Assembly: GCF_009905535.1 (NCBI RefSeq)
Contig: NZ_JAAALA010000001.1
Location: 124,001-188,000 of the forward strand
Source: Caulobacter sp. SLTY
GTDB taxonomy: Bacteria > Pseudomonadota > Alphaproteobacteria > Caulobacterales > Caulobacteraceae
Direction of reading: 5' to 3'
DNA: 64,000 nt
Part shown: positions 16,427-25,002 of the stretch, piece after piece
How the letters are laid out: every line of letters begins with the position of its first letter
How positions within the stretch are numbered: the stretch's first letter is position 1
Notes under the pieces: model-generated
The model's input: the letters and a program-made list of their open reading frames with translations, nothing else
Told to the model about the DNA's origin: nothing
The model's database searches: none
Program-made: the position numbers and the translations under genes

Positions 16427-17524
16427 TCACGCTCCAGCCGCGACAGATCGCCTTTGCGCCCAGGAATCGTGCATCAATTTCATGCGAGCACGGGCGGGGC
16501 GCTCGATCAGGTGATAGCTGGCGGCCGCCAATGGAACCACCGAGGCAATGAACAGCAACCAGATGTACCAGGGCAGCTGATTGTCTGTTGTATTCAGCAG
16601 CTTTGTTGCTGCATTCACGAAGAGAAGCTTCCAGGGCACGCAGATCATATAGATCGAATAGCTGATCTCGCCCAGATAAACGAAACCTGACCCGCTGGCG
16701 AAGCGCGAACCGTGCTCCGCAACCCCTGCCAGGCAAAGGATCAGCCCCCCGAAGGCGGCGACCGACAGGACGTCCGGAGCCCCGCCGATGGCGGCGACCA
16801 GGGCGCCGGCGCCCATCAAACAGGCGCCCGTCGCCGCATGGCGCAGGCTGCGCACCGCCCCGGCCCGCCACAATCCGTGCATCGCGCAGCCCAGCGCGAA
16901 GCAGGGAACGATTCGCAGAGCGCCCCAGTGGATGGTCGCCTGGGTCAGGGAATATCCGGCCAGCGCCTCGAACACCGGATAGAGGACGGCCATGAATCCC
17001 AGCGCCAGGCCGGCGCCCATCCACGGCCGGTCCCGCAGTCGCCAGGACGCCCAGGCGAAGGCCGGGAACGACAGATAGGCGAACCATTCGGCCGAGATCG
17101 ACCAGCTGGGATGGTTGAACGCCGCCTCCGGCGCCAGGCCCCAGGCTTGGACCATCAGCAGGTTGGCGGGCAGCGAGGCCCAGTCGAGCACCCCGTCACC
17201 GACATTGAAGCCCGCTGCAGTCGCGGCCAGGCCGAGCGCGATCACCCCCAGCAGGGTGGCCAGGTGCAGCGGATAGACCCGCGCCAGCCGGTTCCAGAGG
17301 AACGCCCCGTACTTGAACCGCCCCTCGCCGAAGCTCTCCAGATAGACGTGACAAAGGATGAAGCCCGACAGGACGAAGAACAGCTCCACCCCCAGATAGC
17401 CCTTGCCGATGACCGCCAGGGGCGCGGCCCCTTGCAGGTTGGGCCAGTAGTGGAACAGCACCACCCACATCGCCGCGAAGAAGCGAAGGGCGGTCAGGGG
17501 ACGGATATGGGCGGCTTCGTTCAT
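16427..17524 (-). CDS. Acyltransferase 3 (OafA/YrhL) family membrane protein
   Basis: The 365-residue integral membrane protein has about ten hydrophobic segments. It contains the family motifs [20 protein letters not shown] with the catalytic histidine in the first helix, and [17 protein letters not shown]. Such proteins move acyl groups from cytoplasmic acyl-CoA to sugars of surface polysaccharides, lipids or glycans. Its acceptor is unknown. There is no SGNH domain. It is divergent from the terC gene. The start is the ATG before the NEAAHIRPL sequence. Confidence 0.88.
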   Translation of the reverse strand: MNEAAHIRPLTALRFFAAMWVVLFHYWPNLQGAAPLAVIGKGYLGVELFFVLSGFILCHVYLESFGEGRFKYGAFLWNRLARVYPLHLATLLGVIALGLAATAAGFNVGDGVLDWASLPANLLMVQAWGLAPEAAFNHPSWSISAEWFAYLSFPAFAWASWRLRDRPWMGAGLALGFMAVLYPVFEALAGYSLTQATIHWGALRIVPCFALGCAMHGLWRAGAVRSLRHAATGACLMGAGALVAAIGGAPDVLSVAAFGGLILCLAGVAEHGSRFASGSGFVYLGEISYSIYMICVPWKLLFVNAATKLLNTTDNQLPWYIWLLFIASVVPLAAASYHLIERPARARMKLMHDSWAQRRSVAAGA

Positions 17525-17629
17525 CGACAGATCCCGATTGGCCGCGACTTTGTTGGGAAGGGGTGCTTCCGTTTGTCGCGGGGGCCCCTAGATATGCCCG
17601 ACGAAGGTTTAGGGAGGCTTGAGACCGAC

Positions 17630-18403
17630 GTGGATGGAATTCTGGCGCTGTTTACCCAACCGGAGGTCTGGGCGGCCCTTGTCACCCTGATCGTGATGGA
17701 AGTCGTCCTGGGGATCGACAACCTCATCTTCATCTCGATTCTGTCGAACAAGCTGCCGGAGGCCCATCGCCAGCGGGTCCGACGGATCGGCATCGGTCTG
17801 GCGCTCATCATGCGGCTGGCGCTGCTGTCGACCATCGCCTGGATTGTCAGCCTGACCCAGCCGGCATTCTCGCTGTTCGGAAACTCCTTTTCCTGGAAGG
17901 ACCTGATCCTGATCGGCGGCGGCCTGTTCCTGGTCTGGAAGGCCACCAAGGAAATCCACCACAGCGTCGATCCGGCGCCCACCTCGGACCTGCTCGACAA
18001 GACCGACGTGGTGGTCACCTCCGTCGGTTCGGCGGTGTTTCAGATCGTGCTGCTGGACATCGTCTTCTCGATCGACTCCATCCTGACCGCCGTGGGCATG
18101 ACCGAGCACCTGCCGATCATGGTCATCGCCGTTCTGGTGTCCGTCACCGTGATGCTGCTGGCCGCCGACCCGCTGGCCAATTTCATCAATAAGAACCCGA
18201 CGGTGGTCATGCTGGCCCTGGGCTTCCTGCTGATGATCGGCATGGTGCTGATCGCCGACGGCTTCGGGATGCATGTGCCCAAGGGCTACATCTACGCCGC
18301 CATGGCCTTCTCGGCCGGGGTCGAGGCGCTGAACATCTGGTCGCGGAACCGCAAGGCCAAGGCGGAGGCGGCCGCGCCGCCACCGCAGGACACCCTGCAC
18401 TGA
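17630..18403 (+). CDS. TerC-family integral membrane protein
   Basis: The protein is about 257 residues with seven or so transmembrane helices. It has the TerC signature [20 protein letters not shown] and a second related half [21 protein letters not shown], each with conserved acidic residues in the membrane. TerC proteins are linked to metal export, notably manganese supplied to exported enzymes. The GTG start is chosen because AGGGAGG lies 12 bases upstream and the family N terminus begins there. An ATG at 17594 would add 12 residues but lacks a ribosome-binding site. It converges on the beta-lactamase-like gene with a four-base gap. Confidence 0.87.
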   Translation: MDGILALFTQPEVWAALVTLIVMEVVLGIDNLIFISILSNKLPEAHRQRVRRIGIGLALIMRLALLSTIAWIVSLTQPAFSLFGNSFSWKDLILIGGGLFLVWKATKEIHHSVDPAPTSDLLDKTDVVVTSVGSAVFQIVLLDIVFSIDSILTAVGMTEHLPIMVIAVLVSVTVMLLAADPLANFINKNPTVVMLALGFLLMIGMVLIADGFGMHVPKGYIYAAMAFSAGVEALNIWSRNRKAKAEAAAPPPQDTLH

Positions 18404-18407
18404 CGGC

Positions 18408-19775
18408 TCAGGGCAGCCGGGGCATCGGCCTCGGCGGCCCGTCCCCGCCGGGATAGTAGTCCAGGCGGGTCACCGCGCCGGAGGGTCCGCGCACCGGCAG
18501 GAAGTAGCTGAGCTCGTCCGGCTTGAAGTGCAGCCGGCCCGACGCCGTGACCGTAAGCGGATAAGGCGGCCGCTCGCCCCTCTGCACGAACAGCGCCCCG
18601 TCCTGGACCAGCAGGGTGCGGACCCCCGCCCCGTCCTGGTAACGGCCGGCCAGGGATGCCAGGGCCTGGGCCGACACCGGGGCTGCGACCGGCTCTTCAT
18701 AGGGCTGGCCCAGGGCGATGGCAGCCAGCCGCCGGCCCTGATTACGGGCGTCGGCGCTGTAGTCGTTGAACAGGGCCACCACCGTCAGGTCCCGCGCCGG
18801 CAGATAGCCGACCACGGCGGTAAAGCCATTGATCTGGCCGGTGTGGCCGATCATCGGCTCGCCCCGCACCGACCAGAGATAGACCCCCAGGCCATAGCGG
18901 TTCTCGGGGCTTTCACCCGGCAGCGGCGGGCCGGCCGAAAACATCTCCCGCACCGACTCCGGCTTTAGCAGCCGGCCGGTGGCCACGGCCCGAATCCACA
19001 GGCGCAGATCGTCGGCGGTGGACAGAAAGCCGCCGGCCGCCGCCGGCCCGGTCAGGTTGATGTACTCGCCGTTGCGCACCACGCCGGTCACCGGGTCTCG
19101 GATGTAGCCGGCTGCCCGGCCCGGAACCAGCGGCGCGTCGGCGCCGAACAGGGTGTGGGTCAACCCGAGCGGGGTGATGACCTGGGCCTTGACCGCCTCG
19201 TGCCAGGGCTGGCCGGTGACCGCCTCGATCACCGCCCCCAACAGGATGTAGCCGGCGTTGGAATAGGCAAAGCGGGTCCCGGGCGGGAAGTTAGCCGGCC
19301 GCTCCGCGATCTGGGCCACCTGGGTGGCGGTGTCCTGCTCCTGGCGAAGGAGACCGGGGACAGGTTTTACCGCCCGGTCCGACACCCCGGCGCTGTGATG
19401 CAGCAGCTGGCGCAGGGTGATCGCCTCGCCGCCTGGAAAGGCCGGCAGGTATTTCGCCAACGGATCGTCCAGCGACAGCTTCCCGTCGTCCCGCAGCTTC
19501 AGCACCGTCGCGGCGGTCAGCATCTTGGTCACCGAGGCGACGCTCATCACCTTGTCGGGCGTCATCGGGACGCCAAGCTCGATCTGGGCCTGGCCCCGCG
19601 CGCCCTGCCAGACGACCTGGTCGCCACGCGCGATCAGCATCACCGCGCCCGTGCCCTCCGGTGTTGTCGATCGCTCGAGGAGGGCCTGGGCCTGGGTGGG
19701 AATATCGGCGGGTGCGGCGCGGGCGGCCATCGGCAGCCAGGCGAGAAGAACCAGGAACCTCGTGATCGATCGCAT
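18408..19775 (-). CDS. Serine beta-lactamase-like hydrolase/esterase (class C/DD-peptidase fold)
   Basis: The 455-residue exported protein has a signal peptide (cleavage near MAARAAPAD) and the penicillin-binding fold. The nucleophile motif is SVTK in VMSVASVTKMLTA, the YxN motif is in RFAYSNAGYILLG, and the third motif is IGHTGQINGF. It has a C-terminal beta-rich lipocalin-like extension (about residues 360-455). Proteins of this group are usually esterases or D-aminopeptidases rather than antibiotic-destroying enzymes. No ampR-type regulator is adjacent. Resistance should not be assumed. Confidence 0.85.
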   Translation of the reverse strand: MRSITRFLVLLAWLPMAARAAPADIPTQAQALLERSTTPEGTGAVMLIARGDQVVWQGARGQAQIELGVPMTPDKVMSVASVTKMLTAATVLKLRDDGKLSLDDPLAKYLPAFPGGEAITLRQLLHHSAGVSDRAVKPVPGLLRQEQDTATQVAQIAERPANFPPGTRFAYSNAGYILLGAVIEAVTGQPWHEAVKAQVITPLGLTHTLFGADAPLVPGRAAGYIRDPVTGVVRNGEYINLTGPAAAGGFLSTADDLRLWIRAVATGRLLKPESVREMFSAGPPLPGESPENRYGLGVYLWSVRGEPMIGHTGQINGFTAVVGYLPARDLTVVALFNDYSADARNQGRRLAAIALGQPYEEPVAAPVSAQALASLAGRYQDGAGVRTLLVQDGALFVQRGERPPYPLTVTASGRLHFKPDELSYFLPVRGPSGAVTRLDYYPGGDGPPRPMPRLP

Positions 19776-19875
19776 GCCGCCTCACCCCATTTGCCTTGCT
19801 GACAAGCTGCCTCAATCGATCCGGCCGAAGTATGGCAAGGCGCCGCCGATCCGCGGTTTTCGACGGCGGCGAGCC

Positions 19876-22038
19876 TCAGAGGAAGCTGTAGGGATCGATG
19901 TCGATGGAGGCCCGGATCTGTCCCGGCGGCCGCACCCGCGCCCGCCAGGCCGCCATGTAGGCCGACAGGTCGACACTGCGGTCGGCGCGGACCAGGAACC
20001 GCTTGCGGCGGCGACCCCGGATAAGACCCAGCGGCGCGTCGGCGGGGCCGAAGATCTCGACGCCTTCGGTATTGGGGGCGACGCTGGCCATCTGCCTGGC
20101 GAAGGCGTCCAAGGCCGCGGCGTCGGGACCCGACAGGATGACCGCCGCCAGCCGGCCGAACGGCGGCAGGCGCTCCAGCCGGCGCAGCTCCATCTCCGCG
20201 TCAACGAAGCCGTCGCGGTCGCTTTGGCTAAGCGCCTGCATCACCGGATGCTCGGGCGCATAGGTCTGCAGCAGGGCCCGGCCCGGACGCTCCGCCCGCC
20301 CGGCGCGGCCGGAGGCCTGGGCCAGCAGTTGGAATGTGCGTTCCCCGGCCCTCAGGTCGCCGCCGCGCAGGCCGAGGTCGGCGTCGACCACCCCGACCAG
20401 GGTCAGGTTCGGGAAGTTGTGGCCCTTCGCCGCCGCCTGGGTGGCCACCAGGATGTCGATCTCGCCCCTCTCCATGGCCTCGACCAGGTCGCGGGCCGAT
20501 TGGCTGCTGAACATGGTGTCGGAGGAGAAGATGGCGGTGCGCGCCTCCGGGAACAGGCGCTTGGCCTCCTCTTCCACCCGCTCGACACCAGGACCGATGG
20601 ACACCAGGCTGTCCTTGGCGCCGCAATGGGGGCAGGCGGCGGGCTTGGGCATGGAGAAGCCGGTCAGGTGGCAGACCAGCCGGCCGGTATAGCGATGCTC
20701 GACCAGCCAGCTGTCGGTGTCCGGGGCGGTCAGCCGCTCGCCGCAGGCCCGGCAGAGGACGACGGGCGCATAGCCCCGGCGGTTGAGGAACAGGAGGGTC
20801 TGTTCGCCACGCTCGAACGTCTCGGCCATAGCCTGGACCAGCGGCGGGCTGAGCCAGTGGTCGCGCTCCGGTGGAGTCTCGCGCAGGTCGATCAGCGAGA
20901 CCTCGGGCAGCACGGCGGCGCCATGCCGGGCCGCCAGCCGCAGCCAGTTGTAGCGGCCCTGCTCGGCGTTCCACAGGGTTTCCAGGCTGGGCGTGGCCGA
21001 GGCCAGCACCACGACGCAACCCTCCAGGTGAGCCCGCGCCACGGCCAGATCCCGGCCCTGGTAGATGAACCCCTCTTCCTGCTTGTAGCTGCCGTCATGC
21101 TCCTCATCGACCACGATGAGGGCCAGCTTGCGGAACGGCAGGAACAGGGCCGAGCGGGCGCCGACCACGATCCGGGCGCGGCCCTCGGCGACGTCTTCCC
21201 ACAGGGTGCGGCGGCGCGGCGGCGGCACGGCCGAGTGCCACTCGCCGGGGGGCGAGCCGAACCGCTCGGCGACGCGGGCGATCACCGCCTGGGTCAGGGC
21301 GATCTCGGGCAGCAGGATCAGCACCTGGGCGTCGGGATCGGCCGCCAGGGCGTGGGCGGCGGCCTCCAGATAGACCTCGGTCTTGCCCGACCCGGTGACC
21401 CCGTCGAGCAGGGTGGCCGAGAAGCCGCCGGCGTCGAAGCTGGCGTTAAGGGCCTTGGCCGCCGCCGCCTGGCCGGGGTTGAGGGCGCCCTGGCGGGGGG
21501 AAAGATCGAGCACCGGCGGGGTGCGGTCGGGCAGGCGCTCCTCGATGGCCAGACAGCCCTCGTCGACCAGGCCCTTCACGACGCCGGTCCCGACTCCCGC
21601 CGCCTCGGCCAGGCGCGGCGCGGGCAGCGCCTCGAGCGCGGCGGCGGCCAGCACCTTTTCCCGCGCCGGAGTCATGCGCTTGGGCTCGGCGCCGGTGGGG
21701 ACCAGCACGCGCTCAGGTTTAGGCTTGGGGGCCCGCAGGCCCCGCAGCGCCATGGCGAGCGGCCAGCCCGGCTGGTCGGCGGCATAGCGGGCCGCCCATT
21801 CGACAAAGGCCACCGTAGAGGCCGGCAAGGGTGGATCGTCGATCCGGTGGGCGATGGGCTTCAGCGGCCGGTTGCCCCCCGTCCCGTCGCGGATCGCGGT
21901 GACAACGCCGCGCAGCAGGCGGGGGCCGAGCGGGGCGGCGACCTGATCGCCGACAGCCAGGCCCATCCCCTCCGGCTCGGCGTAGTCGAACGCCTCGGGC
22001 AGGGGCATGGGCAGGAGGACGGAGGCGATTCGGCTCAT
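19876..22038 (-). CDS. priA: Primosomal replication helicase PriA
   Basis: The 720-residue protein restarts stalled replication forks. It has an N-terminal 3'-end binding domain, a helicase core with Walker A LLDGVTGSGKTEVYL, the DEEH box (VVDEEHDGSYK), and motif VI in LAQASGRAGRAERPG. A zinc-binding insert and a C-terminal domain ending FLVRADR...DIDPYSFL follow. In the zinc region CRACG and CPHCG are kept. The intervening CxxC pairs of E. coli PriA are missing (APDTDSWL) or reduced to one cysteine (VCHLTG), so one of two zinc sites appears lost. Open frame continues upstream, but MSRIASVLLPMPL is the family start. Confidence 0.93.
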   Translation of the reverse strand: MSRIASVLLPMPLPEAFDYAEPEGMGLAVGDQVAAPLGPRLLRGVVTAIRDGTGGNRPLKPIAHRIDDPPLPASTVAFVEWAARYAADQPGWPLAMALRGLRAPKPKPERVLVPTGAEPKRMTPAREKVLAAAALEALPAPRLAEAAGVGTGVVKGLVDEGCLAIEERLPDRTPPVLDLSPRQGALNPGQAAAAKALNASFDAGGFSATLLDGVTGSGKTEVYLEAAAHALAADPDAQVLILLPEIALTQAVIARVAERFGSPPGEWHSAVPPPRRRTLWEDVAEGRARIVVGARSALFLPFRKLALIVVDEEHDGSYKQEEGFIYQGRDLAVARAHLEGCVVVLASATPSLETLWNAEQGRYNWLRLAARHGAAVLPEVSLIDLRETPPERDHWLSPPLVQAMAETFERGEQTLLFLNRRGYAPVVLCRACGERLTAPDTDSWLVEHRYTGRLVCHLTGFSMPKPAACPHCGAKDSLVSIGPGVERVEEEAKRLFPEARTAIFSSDTMFSSQSARDLVEAMERGEIDILVATQAAAKGHNFPNLTLVGVVDADLGLRGGDLRAGERTFQLLAQASGRAGRAERPGRALLQTYAPEHPVMQALSQSDRDGFVDAEMELRRLERLPPFGRLAAVILSGPDAAALDAFARQMASVAPNTEGVEIFGPADAPLGLIRGRRRKRFLVRADRSVDLSAYMAAWRARVRPPGQIRASIDIDPYSFL

Positions 22039-22095
22039 GACCCGATAGCCGCCTTGGTATACAACCGCCGACCCACCGATACGGACGCCTGACCG

Positions 22096-22749
22096 ATGCA
22101 GCTCTTCCTCGACACCACCGACACCGCCGTCCTGGCGGACCTGGCCAAGACCGGTCTCGTGGACGGGGTCACCACCAATCCCACGCTGATCGCCAAGTCG
22201 GGTCGTCCCATGGCGGAGGTCATCGCCGAGATTTGCGGTCTCGTCGAGGGGCCGGTGAGCGCCGAAGCCGTGGCGACCGACGCCGAGACGATGATCAAGG
22301 AAGGCCGCAAGCTGGCCGACATCGCCGGCAATGTGGTGGTCAAGCTGCCGCTGACCCGCGACGGCCTGATCGCCACTGCCGCCTTCGCAGCCGACGGGAT
22401 CGCCACCAACGTCACCCTCTGCTTCTCCGTGGCCCAGGCGCTGCTGGCCGCCAAGGCCGGGGCCACATACGTCTCGCCCTTCGTGGGGCGGCTGGATGAC
22501 CATGGGGCCGACGGCTGCGCCCTGATCGCCGACATCCGCACCGTCTATGACAACTACGGCTACGACACCGAAATCCTCGCAGCGTCTGTCCGCACCGCCG
22601 AGCACGTCAAGCGCTGCGCCGAGTTCGGGGCTGACTGCGCCACCCTGCCGCCGAACGTCTTCGAGGCCATGTTCAAGCACCCCTTAACCGACAAGGGGTT
22701 AGAAGCCTTCCTCGCGGACTGGGCCAAGACGGGCCAGTCCATCCTCTAG
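22096..22749 (+). CDS. tal: Small transaldolase / fructose-6-phosphate aldolase family protein
   Basis: The 217-residue protein is the compact TalC/FSA type, with [16 protein letters not shown] at the N terminus, [14 protein letters not shown] for the phosphate/substrate site, and the Schiff-base lysine in [12 protein letters not shown]. It swaps dihydroxyacetone units in the pentose phosphate pathway (transaldolase) or cleaves fructose-6-phosphate. The two activities are hard to separate by sequence. It is divergent from priA, with starts 57 bases apart, and precedes DUF484 by 14 bases. Confidence 0.9.
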   Translation: MQLFLDTTDTAVLADLAKTGLVDGVTTNPTLIAKSGRPMAEVIAEICGLVEGPVSAEAVATDAETMIKEGRKLADIAGNVVVKLPLTRDGLIATAAFAADGIATNVTLCFSVAQALLAAKAGATYVSPFVGRLDDHGADGCALIADIRTVYDNYGYDTEILAASVRTAEHVKRCAEFGADCATLPPNVFEAMFKHPLTDKGLEAFLADWAKTGQSIL

Positions 22750-22763
22750 AAGAGAGACAGGGC

Positions 22764-23447
22764 ATGTCGGACGGGGCGCGGATCACCAAACTGGATACGG
22801 CGCCCGACCTGGCGGCCTTGCGCGAGCTGATCCGGAAAAACGGCGCCCTGCTGCGCGACGACCCCGAGTTGCTGGCCGATCTGGGCCTGCGGCTCGACGC
22901 CGCCAACCTGGTCGATTTCGGCCCGGCCGCCCTGGCGCGCGTGGAAGCTACGGCCAAGCGCGAATCCAAGGCCCGGCGGATGCTGGAGGCCACGGCCCGC
23001 GCCAACTTCTCGGCCCAGGCCCAGACCCATGCGGCGGTCATCGATCTGCTGGAAGCCCGCAACCACGCCGACCTCGCCCGCCGGGTCGATGAGGTGGCCA
23101 CCCTGCGCTTCGGCCTGGCCGGCGCCGCCGTGGCGCTGGAGGGGCCCGAGCGGGTGCCGGCCGGCTGGTACGCCTTGGTCGAAGGCCAGGTGGACCTGAT
23201 CCTCGGCCCCCGGAAGCTGGCGAAGATGGGCTTCCACGCCCCCGCCGCCCCGCTGTTCGGCGACAAGGCCGACCAGGTGAAATCCATGGCCATGGTCCGC
23301 ATGGCCATCTGGGAGCCGGCCCGTCAGGGCGTGCTGGCCTTCGGCTCGCCGGACCCGAACGGCTTCACCAAGGACATGGGCCACGAGCTGGTCGCCTTCC
23401 TCGCCCGGGTATTCGAGCGCACCGCCGAGCGCTGGCCGGTGCTGTGA
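22764..23447 (+). CDS. DUF484 family protein (GAF-like)
   Basis: The 227-residue protein matches the DUF484 family. It has an N-terminal helical segment with LRKNGALLRDDPELLADLGL-like sequence and a coiled region of about 60-100, followed by a GAF-like domain. The family is regularly encoded next to xerC, as here, where its TGA overlaps the xerC GTG (GTGA). Its function in recombination or chromosome dimer resolution is not established. It lies between the transaldolase and xerC in a probable operon. The call rests on the N-terminal pattern plus the context. Confidence 0.83.
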   Translation: MSDGARITKLDTAPDLAALRELIRKNGALLRDDPELLADLGLRLDAANLVDFGPAALARVEATAKRESKARRMLEATARANFSAQAQTHAAVIDLLEARNHADLARRVDEVATLRFGLAGAAVALEGPERVPAGWYALVEGQVDLILGPRKLAKMGFHAPAAPLFGDKADQVKSMAMVRMAIWEPARQGVLAFGSPDPNGFTKDMGHELVAFLARVFERTAERWPVL

Positions 23448-24364
23448 CGCAGGCCACCGCAGCGCTCGAAGCCTGGCTGACCTATCTGGCCGCCGAGCGC
23501 CGCGCCTCGCCCAAGACGCTGGAAGCCTACCGCGCCGGCGCCGCCCACTATCTCGGCTTCCTCGCCCGCCATCGCGGCGGGGCGCAGACTGCCGCCGACC
23601 TGGCCACCGTTACCGCGGCAGAGGTCCGCGCCTGGCTCTCCGACCGGCGGGGCAGCGGCGAGAATGAGCTGTGCGCCCGCTCCCTGTCCCAGGCCCTGTC
23701 GGCGGTGCGCAGTTTCCATGCCTTCCTCGACCAGCGCCTCGGCATCGTCACCCCGGGCCTGGCCCTGGTGCGGGGACCCAAGGTCCGCCCCGGCGCGCCC
23801 CGGCCGGTGACCGAGGACCAGGCCCGCGGCCTGCTGATCGAGGCCGGCGCCGATCCGGACCGCGACGACTGGGAGGGCCTGCGCGACCGGGCTGTGCTGA
23901 CTCTGCTCTACGGCTGCGGCCTGCGCATCTCCGAGGGCCTCAGCCTGAGCCGCTCCGACGCGCCCCTGGGCGAAGCGATCCGCATCACCGGCAAGGGCGG
24001 CAAGACCCGCATCGTCCCGGTCCTGCCGGCGGTGCGCGAGGCGGTCGACGCCTACCTCGCCGCCCTGCCCTGGCCCACGACCGGCGCCGACCCCCTGTTC
24101 ATCGCCAAACGCGGCGGCGCCCTCTCCCCCCGCCACGTCCAGGCCGCCATGCAGCTCCTCCGTGGCCGCCTCGGTCTCCCCGACCGCGCCACCCCCCACG
24201 CCCTGCGCCACAGCTTCGCCACCCACCTGCTGGGCGCCGGCGCCGACCTGCGCTCGATCCAGGAACTGCTCGGCCACGCCAGCCTGTCGACGACGCAGCG
24301 CTATACGGCGGTCGATGCGGCCGGCCTGCTGGCGGCCTATTCGGCGGCGCATCCGCACGGCTGA
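23444..24364 (+). CDS. xerC: Tyrosine recombinase XerC
   Basis: The 306-residue recombinase has an N-terminal SAM-like DNA-binding domain (about 1-95) and a catalytic domain. The catalytic residues are in YGCGLRISEGLSL (Arg), GKGGKTRIVP (Lys), HALRHSFATHLL (His/Arg), LLGHASLSTTQRYT (His and the tyrosine nucleophile). With XerD it resolves chromosome dimers at dif during division. The gene starts with GTG overlapping the DUF484 stop, so it is translationally coupled. I see no dif-like site in the window. Confidence 0.93.
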   Translation: MTQATAALEAWLTYLAAERRASPKTLEAYRAGAAHYLGFLARHRGGAQTAADLATVTAAEVRAWLSDRRGSGENELCARSLSQALSAVRSFHAFLDQRLGIVTPGLALVRGPKVRPGAPRPVTEDQARGLLIEAGADPDRDDWEGLRDRAVLTLLYGCGLRISEGLSLSRSDAPLGEAIRITGKGGKTRIVPVLPAVREAVDAYLAALPWPTTGADPLFIAKRGGALSPRHVQAAMQLLRGRLGLPDRATPHALRHSFATHLLGAGADLRSIQELLGHASLSTTQRYTAVDAAGLLAAYSAAHPHG

Positions 24365-24370
24365 GGCCCT

Positions 24371-24452
24371 GGTGACTGTCTCGCGGAGCGTGACTGTCAC
24401 CGTCCGGCGCTGAACGGTGACAATCATCCGGCTGCGCCGGAAGACAGTCACC
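24371..24452. repeat. Nested palindromic intergenic element
   Basis: GGTGACTGTCT (24371-24381) is the inverse of AGACAGTCACC (24442-24452). Inside it TGTCACCGT pairs with ACGGTGACA, and CCGGCTGCGCCGG forms another small hairpin. The element fills the gap between the convergent xerC and GFA genes. It may serve as a bidirectional terminator or be a repeat-family member. No second copy was seen in the window. Confidence 0.65.
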
Positions 24453-24453
24453 T

Positions 24454-24927
24454 TCAATCCTCCAGCGGATCGAGCCGCTTTTTCCGCGGTCGCTCGCGCA
24501 TCACGCCGGGGTAGCCCTTCATCGGCCCAAGCGGTTCGCCCCAGTAGGTCCAGTCGGCGCGGTCGGTGAGGTTCATGTGGTAGCGGGGCTCGCGGCCGGT
24601 GCGTTCGGCGAACAGGCTGCGCGGGATGTTGATGAAACGCGGGGAGCGCGCTTTCTCGTAGGTGACCGGCGTGCCGCAGCGGCGGCAAAAGCTGCGGGTG
24701 GTGCGGTTCTTTGAATCTTCGTAGCGGGTGAGCTCCTCCTCGCCCTGGAGCCAGCGGAAGCGGCTGTTCCAAGTTCCGACATAGGTGGCGTAGGCGCAGC
24801 CCTGGGCGCAGCGGCTGGCTTCGCCGTGGTCGTGCCAGGCCCAGACGGCGGGGACGTCGATCTCGAAGCGCACGGCGCAGCAGACGCATTGGCCGTGGCT
24901 TTGGACAGCGGATTTGACCTTGCTCAT
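24454..24927 (-). CDS. GFA family (Mss4-fold, zinc-binding) protein
   Basis: The 157-residue protein has the GFA-type zinc-binding cysteine pattern: QCVCCAVRFEI near the N terminus, a C..GC pair in SRCAQGCAYATYVG, and SFCRRCGTPVTY. The family is named after glutathione-dependent formaldehyde-activating enzyme, but most members have no proven activity. The ATG at MSKVKSA is chosen because GAGG precedes it; an upstream ATG would add eight residues. It is divergent from the DNA ligase gene, with the two starts 75 bases apart. Confidence 0.85.
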   Translation of the reverse strand: MSKVKSAVQSHGQCVCCAVRFEIDVPAVWAWHDHGEASRCAQGCAYATYVGTWNSRFRWLQGEEELTRYEDSKNRTTRSFCRRCGTPVTYEKARSPRFINIPRSLFAERTGREPRYHMNLTDRADWTYWGEPLGPMKGYPGVMRERPRKKRLDPLED

Positions 24928-25002
24928 ACGGTCAGCCTCGCCCGGAGCCATTCCGCTGTCGAGGACTCGTGAACCTCCGCGCCCGCGCTACATTCCTCCT
25001 CC

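Noticed and set aside
18408-19775. Calling the beta-lactamase-fold gene an AmpC resistance gene
   Set aside because: It has a lipocalin-like C-terminal extension and no AmpR neighbour. The SxxK fold is shared with many esterases, so resistance is not supported.
19417-22092. An 891-residue plus-strand open frame opposite priA
   Set aside because: It is antisense to an unmistakable PriA gene with all helicase motifs. The translation is rich in Gly, Gln, Arg and Asp, typical of antisense frames in GC-rich DNA.
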